This document shows, one piece after another, positions 35,528 to 48,376 of a DNA stretch of 64,000 bases. The DNA is from Trogon surrucura. Taxonomy: Eukaryota; Chordata; Aves; Trogoniformes; Trogonidae. Position 1 is the stretch's first letter, and every line of letters begins with the position of its first letter. Both the position numbers and the translations under genes were made by a program. The notes beneath the pieces were generated by a model. That model saw only the letters and a list, made by a program, of their open reading frames with translations. It had not been told where the DNA came from and did not search any database. The stretch covers positions 11,230,501 through 11,294,500 of the forward strand of contig CM036618.1 of the NCBI GenBank assembly GCA_020746105.1, given 5' to 3'.

Positions 35528-38500
35528 ATGCTGTCGTATGGAAAAGTCTCACTGAAACTGCTGAGATAGAGCTGAAAAATGCAAAGAGGCAGGCGCCTCA
35601 GCTGTATAAAATTATTTCAGGTGTTACTTCCCTAGCAGACAGACTCTGGTCATGGTCATACTACTCTTACCACTAAAATTGTGACCGGAATCTGCCTGTG
35701 ATAGATTTAGTATACATGGTACATACCCACAGCAATAGCTCTTGGTGGCAGCTACACTTACATCTTTGCAAATGCAAAAGGGGACCACTGAAAAATGGAG
35801 AATGAGAAATTTTGCATTAAAAGAATGAAGCAACTTACAAATATGCATTTTTAAAAAGTGAACATAGTATATTATGTTTCTACTATGCAAATCTAGATGA
35901 AAAAAGGATTGGATTCTTCTATTAGATTGGCAGCCTATGCTCTGACCAGACTGAGGGTTTCTGAAAGGATGCTGCTTCTTTGGTGGGTGCAGTTGACAAT
36001 TGGTATGGATGGGAAGAGCCATGTGTTGACATCAAAAGGAGCAGCAGAATTTCACTCAGGAAGCCCTTTGGGTTTAGCAAAGGCATTGCTTGATTTTGCA
36101 ATCCTGTCCCCTGTGATTTTAATAAGAGCTAAACAGCAAGTGAAAAGCTTAATCCTTCCAACAGCATAAATCCACTGGAGATAAATCAGTTTAGAGGAAT
36201 CTTTACGGAGGTAAATGAGCCATCCTTCTTCCGCATGGCTTGTGAAAAGAGCTGGAGGCACTGACAAAACATGCCTTCATGCTTCAGGAAGGATAAGAAA
36301 AAAGGTCAGCACAGCTAAGTACTCCTCAGCAACCATAGACCCTGCAGAACAAGCACCAATAGCATCCAAGCAGCAACCAAGTCATTCACATTTACAGACA
36401 GTGGAGGCAGCAGAAAAGGACTTGAGCACCTCTGAGACCTTTGGTGGGACTCACTTCTCTTACTTAGCACATCTACAACATAATTTTTTGTTTCCGGGCC
36501 AGCCACTTTGTTTTCCTTCTGTAACTTAGCCATCCGCCGAGCTAGACAGTCCCAGCTGCCAGAAGAGTCTCCAGGGGTAGTTCAAACTGGGCCACCAGCG
36601 CTCTCCGAAAGGCCTAGTAGTCTTAGGGTAGTAGCAGCCACTTTGAGGCAACCTCACTGCTTTAGAGGAGAAGAGCGTTTAGTACTATTCTGTGCTCCTC
36701 GTCTTCAGTGCCAGAGAACGATCCCTGGTATTTTAGATTCCTAGTGCAGACATAGCCCGGACTTCTGCATCAGTGCCAGTCACTTCAGGTTCCCCTTGCA
36801 ACCAGCAGAAAGAAACAGGCACTTTGAGGGTGCAATATCAGAGCTGTTGTAGACATTAGGATAAGGCAAAATGCATCCTGAAGTGCCTGTATTTCTCTGT
36901 TGACTATAAAAAGTCTAGACACTTAGCTCATAGGCAGAAATTTACAGTGTGAATATCTGGAGTTGGTTGGACAAATCCCACCTCTCCTGTCAAACATTTA
37001 CAAACTTCTTCCATAAAGACACCATTAGGGCTGCATCTGTAGCACACTTGCAGACAAAGATATAGTCCTTTATTTGTTTGCTGCATATTTCAAGTAGAAA
37101 TTTAGTTCTCTAATATAATGAATAATAATAAAAATAATAAAGGACTTGTTATGAAAGTGCATAGTTAAATACAATGCTTCATTTAGAGATACTGCAAAGC
37201 TCAGTCAAATAAAATGGAAATGTTTTCTGAGGTTAGCATCATCTGCTGTAGAAAATGGTTGCAAGTGTTACTCACTAGGAAATAGACCAAATTCTCAGGA
37301 ACAGTATTGGTAGGAGAGTCTCTGGTGACAGACTGGGTGACCTACTGTGTCTTTTCCATCTGACGTGAAGCTGGAGTGATGCAAATAAAAGCTGTCTAAT
37401 CCAATGTGAAACCTGTCTGTAAAAAGTTAACTTATCAAAGTGATGGGAGCACAATTCAGTCAGTGCACTGAATTTTTAGCAGATCAGTGTTTTGCATGTC
37501 TGGCTGCAGTGTTTGGTAAGACACAAACTTACTTCTTTTCTGTGCTCTCTGGGGTGATCCCACTGAAATGCTCAGTGCCTCAATGAGGGGAAAAGTAGAC
37601 TCCCAAGGTTTTGAAAACCCCCTTCCTTTATCCAATTTTAAATGTATGAAATGATATGAAGTTTAACCTTAAGCACAAATGAAAAACTTCAGTATTGTTA
37701 ATATCTGGGTTTAAATAGATGTAGCTAAGCTGATGCTGCCCAGTGTTTTACCATCCTCACACTTTATCCATTGCAGACAGCACTTCAAGAATTCTTGTGG
37801 CTGAAGTCTTCCTTTTGTGCTGAGTATGGATGGGATTCAGCATTGATCACTGAATTACAGTGATTTGTAACTTCAAGCTTCTTCCCCCTTCTTCAAGCTT
37901 CTACTTGCCGTAGAAGTCCTTTTACAGCATAAACAGATAGTAAAATACTTACACAGGTTGCAAACCAGTGCAGGGATGGACTTGATTGCCTTGACCACAG
38001 TCTGTCTTCATGAGCAGTGGAGCTGCAGTGGGAGGCTGCTCTCGCTCCCAGTGGGCATGGTCCCAAGGACCATAAATTGCTTTCTCCATTGGTACAACTC
38101 AGCTGTAGCTGTCCTTTTGAGTGGGGCAACCAGCACCCTTTTTGTGGACCTACTGCAGGACAACATCAGTGAGAGAGCTCATGGACCTTGTTTTTTCCAA
38201 TTAATGGCAGATAAGCATTACATCTGGGTTCCTGGATGACCTCTCTGAGGTCACTGTCAGATGGTGTTGGGTTCCCTTCTGGCACCAGCAGCGACTGTGT
38301 GTCTTGTTTTCTTCCCAAATGCAGGAAATCTCCCACCTCAGGATTCTCCTGGACAGGATGGGTGATTCACTTGATGCTGTGCTGCCCCTTCCTCAGGCTA
38401 CAGCTGGGGACTTTAAATAGAAAATAGTCTCAGACAGATTGCGCGTGCGGGAAACCCTTTTATAACTCAGAATATACTCTCCCTACAGTATCTGTTTCAT

Positions 38501-39184
38501 TGTCAGTGGCACAGGCTTCCTGAGCTCTATTCCCTCTCTCCGGCCTCTGGCTGCCTGACGTCAGCAGTATTTCCTTGCATGCCTGGGATGCTTTGAATTG
38601 TTGGGGCTTAGCTGGGAAACACAGGATTTGGGGAAACAAGGGTAAGATTCAGTTTTCTTTTTGATAGAAGGAATTTGCTACCGGACACCACTTTGTTATG
38701 CACTGGTCATGTTTACTCCCTGTTTTACTACAGCTCATTTGATGCCTCAGGCTGCTGCTGTGTCTCTGACACAGGTGTTTCCTGCCCAAATCCTGCTCTA
38801 TAAGAACTGGTGAGGTAGAGGATGCCCCAGTAAAAACATGACTGCTTAGTATGGAGCTGATGGGTCTGTGAAATATCTGGGAGCAAAAAACCACAGAGGT
38901 AGCAATACAAGCACTGCCAGGTGGGTGCAAGCACCCCTGGTATGGTCACAGAGCTGAACAGGACGTGCAACCTGTTGTCTTCCCTCCGCCCACAACAGCC
39001 CTCAGGCTTAGTACGAAGCCTTAGGTAGGAGCTGCAGTACTCCCAGTGTGAGGCTCTGTCTTCCAGAGGGAATTAGACTAATATTTTCCCTACATGGCTT
39101 ACTGAAGTTAGATAATTTGTGTCATGTCTGATTTAGAAAATTAAACAGAACCAGGGCACAGTCCTGCAGCCTTCCATTTCAATA
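35528..39184. other. Unique non-coding sequence
   Basis: About 3.6 kb with no recognised gene or repeat family. A short AT-rich simple tract (AATAATAATAAAAATAATAA) lies near 37120-37140. A CRE-type palindrome TGACGTCA is at 38556-38563. Open frames are short. Confidence 0.5.
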
Positions 39185-39963
39185 TGTCAACCTAGACAGG
39201 CTGGACAGTCAGGCAGGAAGAAATTTTATGAAATACAACAAAGTCAGTCTCAGTCTTGCATCTGAGAAAGAACAATCCCAAGTACCAGTATAGCTTGGGG
39301 ACTGATCCGTTGGAGAGCAGAGGAGGGAAAAAGGGACTGGGGGTCCTGGTGGACAGCAGGATGACCATGAGCCAGCAATGTGCCCTCATGGCCAAGAAGG
39401 CCAATGGCATCCTGGGGTGTGTTAGAAGGGGAGTAGCAAGTAGGTCGAGAGAGGTCCTCCTGCCCCTCTGCTCTGCCCTGGTGAGGCCACATCTGGAATA
39501 TTGTGTCCAGTTCTGGGCCCCTCAGTTCAAGAAGGACGGGGAGCTGCTTGAGAGAGTCCAGCGCAGAGCCACAAAGATGATGAAGAGACAGGAACATCTC
39601 CCTTCTGAGGAAAGGCTGAAGGAGCTGGGTCTCTTTAGCTTGGAGGAGGCTGAGGGGTGACCTCATAAATGTTTATAAATATGTCAAGGGAGAGTATCAG
39701 GAGGACGGAGCCAGGCTCTTTTCAGTGATGTGCAATGACAGGACAAGGAGCAATGGGTACAAGCCGGAACATAGAAGGTTCCACAAAAAAATTAGGAAAA
39801 GGTTTTTCCCTGTGAGGGTGACAGAGCACTGGAACAGGCTGCCCAGGACGCGTTCCTGTGTGACCTACTGTAGATGATCTTGCTTTGGCAGGGGGATTGG
39901 ACTCGATGATCTCTAGAGGTCCCTTCCAACCCCAAATATTCTGTGATTCAGTGATTCTGTGAT
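39185..39963 (+). mobile_element. CR1 LINE, 5'-truncated
   Basis: The copy begins at [16 protein letters not shown] (near 39190) and stays in a single frame over 39256-39660: [53 protein letters not shown] and LGLFSLEE. A small deletion in the LEKRRLRGD motif near 39645 breaks the frame. The 3' end shows GTGATTCAGTGATTCTGTGAT up to 39963. It closely resembles the copy at 1024-2945, so both probably come from the same CR1 subfamily. Confidence 0.95.
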
Positions 39964-40488
39964 AGGATATTAGCTCCATTGCTGATGTGGTTTTTTCCTC
40001 AGACAATCTAACACTCACAGGTAATTGCTGGACAGGTCATGAACCATAGACTATTCCCATCAGGCAGATTATGCCTACCCTGTTTTTTGGACAAGAGTGT
40101 GGCCATGAGCCATTCCAGATCAGGTGGCCTCACAATGTCCCACTCTGCATGATGGAGTAAGGATCAGGGGCTGTGAACTGCTGACAGTGCAGAGCAGCAG
40201 AGATGACATGCACCCAAGACCTGGGGAGGCAGTAGTGACAACTGAGTTATCTCAGAGATGGAAAAGGCCTAATTCAGACCATAGGACTAGGGTCAGAATT
40301 AGCATTTTTGAAATGAGAGAAGCAGATTCAAATTGCCACTCAGTCAGCTGTCACTTCCTGGCAGCAATGTGTCCGGCCAGCAGCAAGTAGGCAGAGCACA
40401 GCCAGACAACTGGTCTCAGTTGCTCTTGTATTAAGAATATCTTCCGTGAATGCAGATTTCTAATACAATAGCTTGCAGATGAAAAACA
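39964..40488. other. Unique non-coding sequence between two CR1 copies
   Basis: Nothing recognised. The two flanking CR1 copies point towards each other, 3' end to 3' end. Confidence 0.5.
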
Positions 40489-40657
40489 ATCACAGAATCA
40501 CAGAACCACAGAACGTTAGGGGTTGGAAGGGACCTCAAAAGTCTATCTAGTTCAACCTTCCTGCCAGAGCAGGATCACCTAGAATAGGTCACACAAGAAC
40601 ATGTCCAGGCAGGTTTTGAATGTCTCCAGAGAAGAAGACTCCACAGTCTCTCTAATC
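40489..40657 (-). mobile_element. CR1 LINE, short 3' fragment
   Basis: It starts with ATCACAGAATCACAGAACC at 40489, continues GTTAGGGGTTGGAAGGGACC and TGTCCAGGCAGGTTTTGAAT, and stops near CTCCACAGTCTCTCTAATC. This is the last 170 bp of a CR1 on the minus strand with a severe 5' truncation. It matches the tail of the copy at 1024-2945. Confidence 0.93.
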
Positions 40658-43008
40658 TCGGGACAAAGATGAAGGAAAGAGCCTGGCCTGGCTCTGTGTC
40701 TGTGTCCTCTGGAGGTTGAATCACTCTTACAACTGCCACAGTGAAAGTCCAGTTGTAGTTCTGGTAGTGATGGTGCTGGGGAAAGACTGAAGGACAAATA
40801 CGTCTGCAAGAAACAGACACTGATCCAGACCAACAAATGATCTGCAACAATAATCCCATAAGGAGGTTTTTCAGTGTTAACTGGGCAGAGTGATGGCTGG
40901 GGGGGACACAGATATAGGTCTAACAAAGGCTCTGTCCCTGGGGAGGGATTTCTTGGAGCCTGCTGGACCTCAACCCCAGAGAAACACACTTCAAGATGAT
41001 AGCGTGTAAAAAGAGCTGCCATTCTCCCTTTCTAGACAGATTTGTAAAGACAGGTCTAATCTCTTAGATTAATTGAGCAAATTCCCCAGCCCATCAGTGG
41101 TGCAGCAATGCTATTGCTACCTCACAGGCACAGGTGGCCACTGGCTGTGCATCCCAGAGGAGAGTGAAACCAGCCTAAACGGAAAAAAAACCCTGTTTCT
41201 AGCAGTTTGAGAGGCTTTTCTTCCTCTACGTACAGTTTCTGCCTTGCTTGTAGCATCAGACCCTGGCAGTAACACAGCATCAGCTCTTTGGTCAAATCTG
41301 CCACCTCCTCGATGCTTACAGTCTTACCTCCCCTCCCAGAAAGGATGCCCCAGTTCCCTGCCTCCACCTTGTCACTCCCTCAAGAAGGGAAGAGCAAGGA
41401 ACAGGATGAGCCCAATAGTGAGGAGGAACAATATGCTGAAACAGCTTTGTTCTCTTGTGCTGTCATCAGTAACCAAAAGATGTGTGGGAAGCATGCAGCA
41501 CTCTGTTGAGTAAGCAGGACAAAGCAGAGCAGATTTCTATGGGGGAGCCACTTTCTTCTGCTTTGGAAACATTTTTTTTCTGTGTCCTGGATGGCTGCTC
41601 TAGTCCATGCCCTGCTTTTCCTCCTACTACCTCTTTTCTTCCTGTATCTATCTTTTCCATTTTAATCCTCCACCACTGGTGAAAGTACTGTGGAATAGGA
41701 TGATACGTGTGGCTCTCTCATGGTTTGTGCTGCCTAAAGTGTCATCGTCCTTTTATCAGTCCATCACAGACATTTCGTCTCTGAATCATCAGCGCAGACC
41801 CATCCAAACTGCCAGCACCAGTGCCGTGGGGACACGCACTCAGGTAGTGCCAAGGAAATATGAGTATTAGCTTAGTTAATCAGAATTAGGAAACAAACCA
41901 TTGGGCAAGAGATGACCAAGACAATATTTTCCATGCAAGCAATGTTTTCCATCAACAGTTGCTCAGATAAAAGGCAGGAATTGCTTTCAAATGGATTGTA
42001 GGGCACAGGTCAACAAAAAAAGATCTGTTTATAATTTCTGCTGTCAAAATATTATATGTACGTAGATCTCAAACAGCCTTGTAATCCATGGTTATCTTTT
42101 CTATGTTTGCTTTCCAACTGAGACCTTAAATGGCTTCACACATCGTGCCACTATGCAGTGGACGTGTTCCAGCTTCTGAGAGCTGTTTGGTGATTAAACT
42201 CATGTCCCTCCATGCCACCACTCCTAGCCAGCTCTGTGACCCCAGCCAGGGTGTGGAGCAGCGCCCCTCTGCTTCTCTCCCTGCTTCAGGTGAGGGAAAC
42301 ACAAAGCTCGGAGTCTCTGCCTTTCATTGGCATGACAGGGTAATTTTGGGAACCTCGGTGCAGTTTTGAGAAGTAAAGGAAGGAAAACCCTCTGACTAGT
42401 TAAGCTGGTGACACCATGGCATTAGAATGCCTATTGGTGACATGCTAAACCAAAAGTCATGGTATGGGATGGTCATTCAAAGGACAGCAGCAAGATGGAT
42501 CTCAAAGGTGACCTGCTCAGGAACCATGACTTCCTGGCTGGCACTAGATGTGGGCACAACACTGTGCTCCTATTTCTAGGAGCTCCTATTGCCAACCCCC
42601 TATCCACCCAAGTCATGTTACCGCACAGCCGTTGACGGCAGCTGATACAGCTGCGTAACACAAAGTGACGTAAACACACAGAGATAGATCAAGGAAGCAA
42701 GAAGGCAAAGGACAACATGCTGTTTACGTATCACAGATAACATTTGACAATCCAAGGACACCACCTTGGCCATCATATTACCCAGCGAGGTGTTTACAGC
42801 CCCGGGGAAGATAGCCCAGCACCTAGTCTTGACCATGCCAATACTCAGCAGCACCTACCTTCAGAGCATTATCAGTGACACTGTTACTAATATCATTAGA
42901 GGTAGACATTAGTAGTTATTACTAGAGTTCGGGACTGTACAAAATACAGGGAAAGTCTTTAGAACATGTATGTCCATGAACATGGATGCTGAGATCGATG
43001 TGCTGACA
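40658..43008. other. Unique non-coding sequence
   Basis: No gene or repeat family recognised over 2.3 kb. The open frames at 40575-41022 on the minus strand are mostly unique DNA joined to the CR1 end and do not make a credible protein. Confidence 0.5.
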
Positions 43009-43242
43009 TCATGGTTAGACATTAGGAAGAAGTTCTTTACTGTAAGGATGGTAAGGCACTGGAATGAGTTGCCCAAAGAAGTGATGGATGCCTCATCCCT
43101 GGAAGTATTCAAGATCAGGCTGGATGAGATTTTTGAGCAACCTTGTCTAATGCGAGGTGTCCCTGCCCTGAGTGGGGGAGCTGGAACTAGATGATCTTTA
43201 AGGCACTTTCCAACTCAAGGCATTCAATGATTCTATGACTCT
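43009..43242 (+). mobile_element. CR1 LINE, short 3' fragment
   Basis: The frame reads [20 protein letters not shown], then [20 protein letters not shown], which is the CR1 ORF2 C-terminus. The 3' part has GGAACTAGATGATCTTTAAG and ends ATTCAATGATTCTATGACTC. It is truncated to the last 230 bp and moderately diverged. Confidence 0.93.
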
Positions 43243-43714
43243 CTGATGTGTGGAAAGTGGCAGCAAATTGTGCTTTTCTTCCATCACAGACTGCTGTGCA
43301 CAGAGCAAGCATGGCTCTGGGCTAAGGACAGGTTATGGCAGTGCTAAGAGCTGCTCAGCAGTTCTGCTCCGTCACAATAACTGAATACATGCTCTGAGCT
43401 GGGACATGTGTAATGAAATTTATCCCCCTTTCACTGCACCATTTTGGAAGCAGGGCGAGTCCCAGCTGGGGAGAAGATTTGTGCTCAAGAGAGTGAACAA
43501 AAACCAGAGATGTGGACATGGTTTGTCTTCACTCTTCTGGTTTAGTGGACATTTCACCCTATTTGACCTCTTCAGGCATCATTAGGGATGGAGCTTAGTC
43601 CAGCTCTGCTGGCTCCCTTGTGCCAGGCAAGCCAAGGGCAGTACAGTACTTGTGGTAGATCTATCACGTCCATATTACTAACTCGCAAAGAAAAAAATAT
43701 ATCTGTTTGCAAAG
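43243..43714. other. Unique non-coding sequence
   Basis: Nothing recognised. Confidence 0.45.
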
Positions 43715-43850
43715 TACACCCCTGTTTTGGAAAAGTCCTAGTACAGCCCCATTTGGAATACCTTAAATTTCATCTCTGCCAGTGAGATAAGGGTGTTCTC
43801 AGGTGAGAGGTGGCTCTACAAGGAGGCCACTAAGAGGGGTCTTAGGATAT
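43715..43850 (+). mobile_element. Possible ancient CR1 fragment
   Basis: The frame near 43735-43785 gives VLVQPHLEYLKFHLC, which matches the CR1 motif [14 protein letters not shown]. The flanks are too decayed to define ends, and so short a match could be accidental. Confidence 0.35.
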
Positions 43851-46800
43851 CAGTCTTCAACAGCTCCGTCTGCCACAGGCATGTCTCTTAATCTCCTTCC
43901 CTTAATCTTCCCTGCCCATAAATAGTTAAAACAATAATGTTATCTCCCACATTCTACTACCCTTGTCTGTGTAGTTTGTAGGCTGTATAATGCTATGCAC
44001 TTCCTCATGACAAACACAAAAGGAGTGATGCATTAGTGCTCCTAGTAGACACTATAATGTAAGCAAATATGAATAATCTTGTGTCCCGAGAAACTTGAGA
44101 TACGTAGGTTCAGGGGGTCAGGCAAGAAGGTAGGAGTAACCAAACCTGCACCAGCACTCCCCTCCGTAAAATGAATCTAGCCTCCACCCCTCCAGGGCCC
44201 ATCCTGATTCCTGTTTTTTTTTATTCATTCTTTCTTTTCTATCTTAATTGTAACTCCATATTGGAAAAAAAAAAATCTGAAAAATACGAGTACCACTTTT
44301 CTGCTAGAATAAACAGAGTCTACTTAATTGAAGCAGAATATATACCAATCAAATTGCTGGCCCCTAACATCAATATTTATTAATTTCTGTACCAAGAATG
44401 CTAACAGCCAGTTTCAATGTGGTGAAAAGCAAATATTGATCTGTTTTCTTAAAAGTCAGATTAGGCTGTGTCCATAGGTAAATATTCCTGCTAGCAAGTA
44501 GAGGAGAGGTTGCTTCCCCTTCTCCCTTCCCCAAGGCAGTCAAACAAATGAAAAAAAAAAATATCTATTTGATACCTAGTGAGTTTTTAATTAAGGAAGT
44601 ACCAAAGCTGATGGAAACAGAAGTCCTGGGGAGCTGTCAAGTCACTGTTTTGGTAGTTTTGTGGCAGGGAGCATGGCTCATAAGGACAACCACCCATTAG
44701 TGCCTCTGCTCCTTCCAAGAAAATGCTCCTGGGGGAAACAAGATCAAACCTCTTCATGAGCAAGGACAAAGGTACTCAGGAAAATCTGTCTGAGCACAAG
44801 CATTTCACATTTTAGTCTTTGGTTTGCTCCTCAGCTCTGATGCTTCGAGGCAATAACTCCCAGGACTGACACGTCCCCTGGGATGACTCACATGGAGATG
44901 AAGGCACAAGGCCTGATTCAGCCTAGAAGGAGCCCTTCTCTCCGCATCACCAGAATTTCTGGCGGTGCCAGCACCCAGAAACACATGCCAAGGTCACCCC
45001 GAATACATCACAAGATGAGCTGCAGGGATTGCTGCAGTGTGGTGGGAGAGCTGTGGGCTCACAGCTCCGACAGCCCCCCTTGACTGCACGTCTCTGTGAT
45101 TAATCCCTCGTGTCTGCACAGGGCAAGCTCAACTCAGTAAAAGCCAACATGCCTGGCAAGCTCTTGGAGGGCTCCAAGGGTTACTGAAGGGAAAGGTTTC
45201 TAAAGATTTTGCCAAACCTTAAATCTTTTTGTGCTTTGTGTTGATTTTGCCCTGCTGCTTGTTTCCAGCCCAGCATGAGGTGTCTTGAGACCTGATGCCA
45301 CACACCTTTATCTCCACCTCCATAGGACTGGGGAGGTATCAGCCTCTTGGCTTCGTCAGAAGGCAGTTACCAATTCCCAGTGGCTCCAGGAAGCCTCTCC
45401 ATCATGCCACTTGATCACAGAGAAGACAATCTCTCCCCTCTGTCCTTCGTTGCAGCAGTCCAGTGGCCAAAGAGCAGGACATACCTACACTTCAAAATCT
45501 CCTACAGGAGTTGTTTATCCATCAGGGATGGTTTCATCCCACTTGACAGGAATCAAAGACTGAGTTAGGATCTGAACATGCAGATCCGGGGAGTGCAATT
45601 AGTTCAAATATACTGCTAAATATCTCAGCAGCCTTCAGCTAGCAACAGCAGGTAGCAATCCACTCTTACAAATGTCTTCCCTGAAAATTAAACAAACCTC
45701 TTGCTTTTATTGTGCTTATTTTCCTTTCCAGTGTGGAGGAAATCTAACAAAAATGGAGGCAATTTCACAGACTGTTTAGTTATGCCAAGGGACTAAATTC
45801 ATCTTTAAGTCATCTTCTCACTCTAGAAACCAGTATAGTCAGAGGTTTGCTATTCAGAGCCACACCAAGGCTGCTCTATAGCCACGTGGGCTTGTTCCAG
45901 AAGGACTGGTTCCTTGTTAAGAGAGGAGACGGAGATATCTCTTCCAAAGGGCAGGGGCACGTGCAGAAGGGGGTAGCCCAAACTGTCAGCACTGAACACT
46001 CACTGCTGCTGGACATGGCTCTTTGCTGGTGCACCTTCCATGCGGTGCTGGTGGCAACAGAGTTACTCGGTGCTCAGGTGTGTCAAACCTGTGCACAGCA
46101 AACACAAAAGCAGCAATCTCCTATTTACTGGATAAGGCAGCCACATCAACTCCCTCCTCTCCTCTCCATGATCCTCCTGAGGAAGGCTGCACGGCACTCA
46201 ACAGTCTGCCTCGCTTCTGCCTCTGTTCCCAAGATTAAAAGTTAATTAGATGCAAATGACGCTTTTGTAATTCTTGAGAAAGCAACTGAAGAATATTTCC
46301 TATTCTTCTCATCTCTGAGCAAGGCCTGTGTTGTCTTGTTTCAGCCTATAAATGCTCTAGTGTGGATTGGGTTTTGCTTCACACAGCACCTAGCACACCG
46401 GGGATTTAATCTGAGACAGAAACAACTAGGTCACAACCCGAATAAGCAGCTTCTTTAATCATGTATTTCCCCTGGTTGCTCCATCGTTGCCTGTAGAGAA
46501 CGGCACTTAACCTAGGAGTAGACTGGTTAAGCAAAGGGTTATTTCTTTCATTGTCATGTGAGGAAAGATGCTAATTTTTCCTGCAGAGGCTATCTCAATG
46601 AGCAGTCACTTGTTCCTCATCTCCCAGACCACATATTATTTTACAAGTTCACATAAAAAAAAGGTTAATGGGAGAAGTAAGCACTGACAGTCATTTTCAC
46701 TCCCCCAGAATGATTCACTGCAATGCTGTAATTCAGCTCAGTGTAACGCTCCATATAACAGTAATACCTACACAAAATAACTATTCCCCGTTTTTTTTTC

Positions 46801-48028
46801 TTTTGCTTTCAGCAAACTTTCTTTTACTTGACCCTTCTTTGGATGAACTTTGTCTTGAATAAACAGCAACATCTGGAATTCAGCAAAACACACCATAAAG
46901 GGAATAATATGTCCACAGCAGTTTTTTTGAAAAGGACAAACCCATTTATTGCTCAAATGAAAAGTTACGATTGCTAAACGTCAGAAGAAATTAGGAAAAA
47001 AAATAATCCTGTGTGTGTCCTTTGTGTCCTTGCCAGCTCAGTGTGTGCAGAAAGCTGTCCCTCCGTTAGCACTGTTCTGTCTTCTTTCTGGCTTTGTTGA
47101 AAGTTTGTGAGGACTTGCTAACTGCAGACACACAAGATGAGTTTGGTTACCTTTACAGCGGGGCAGAGTTGCAGGTGGTGCTTTTTCCACTCAAATGAGG
47201 AAAATGCATCAGGCAGAGTGTCTTTGATTGGACCATGCCATGACTCTAACCAAGCTGCATTGTCGTGGCCCCTTATCTTGTTCAGGTTGAAGTTGGAGGC
47301 ACGACAGCCTCCAGGCTGGGCTGGCCGGTGAGCTGATGCTCAGAGGTCACAACCCACCCCAGGAACCCCTGGGGCTGTGAGGACAGCTGAGGACATGCAG
47401 CTAGTGGAGTTATGGGGGGATGAAAGCACTGAAAACCTCAGAAAGGGAATAGCAAATGTCTCTCCCTCCCTCCCTTATTCCCTCCTCTCACCTGAGCAGC
47501 ACACCGATGCCCTGTGATAGTGATATGATTGTGACAGCACAGAACAACTGAGCCTCAGGCACAGAAACAGACTGAATCCATATCCTTTTGTTTTGTTTTT
47601 CTGTGGGTAACTCCTGGTTTCTGGCCCAAACTCGCTTTCTTCAGAGCACATGTTGAGGTCATGAAGTCGCAGCTCCCATAAATCAAGAGGAGCTGAACAC
47701 TTTAATCCAGAAGCAGAAGGAAGCCTTCAGCTGGTTGGGCAATTTTTGTCCTAGGAGATTGGCCTGAGGGTTGAGATGATGCCAGCCTGGAGAATAAACA
47801 TCACTTCAGGGAGTAACTCTGTGCATTTTCATTTTGTACAAGGAAGGGTTTTGGGACAGAATTAGAAAGGTGAGAAAGAAAATGGATTTATTTGCACAAG
47901 CCTGGCGTGGGCCCTGCTTTGACTCTTGTTTCTTCCAAACATTTCATATGAGATTGTAGATGCATTTCTGACGGTCAGACCCACAGAGGCAAGACTCCCT
48001 CAGTCCTACTGACATTGCTGTGCCTTCC
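43851..48028. other. Unique non-coding sequence
   Basis: Just over 4 kb with no recognised gene or repeat family. Short A and T homopolymers occur near 44214-44223, 44264-44275 and 44550-44560. Open frames are short and overlap. Confidence 0.5.
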
Positions 48029-48376
48029 CTATGATGACAGGCTGAGAGCGTTGGGGCTGTGTAGCCTGGAAAAGAGAAGGTTTTGGGGAGACCTTCCAAT
48101 GCTCCAAGAGGCCCTCAAGAAAAAAGAGAAAGGACTCTTTATCAGGGAGTGTAGTAAGTAGGACAAGGGGTAACTGTTTCAAATTGAAGGAGAGTAGATT
48201 TAGACTAGATATAAGGAAGTAAAACCTCACCATGAGGGTGGTGAGGCACTGGCATGGGTTATTTAAAGAAGTTGTGGATGCCCCCTCCCTGGAAGTGTTC
48301 AAGGCCAGGCTGGATGGGGCTTTCTTTGAGCAACCTGATTTGGTGGGAAGCACGTCTGCCTTTGATTCTATGGCTC
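48029..48376 (+). mobile_element. CR1 LINE, 5'-truncated
   Basis: The plus strand shows TATGATGACAGGCTGAGAGC, then TGTGTAGCCTGGAAAAGAGA, TTTAGACTAGATATAAGGAAG and GAAGTGTTCAAGGCCAGGCT, the usual order of the CR1 3' part. The frame is broken several times. It ends near 48376 in TTTGATTCTATGGCTC, a mutated terminal repeat. Confidence 0.9.
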
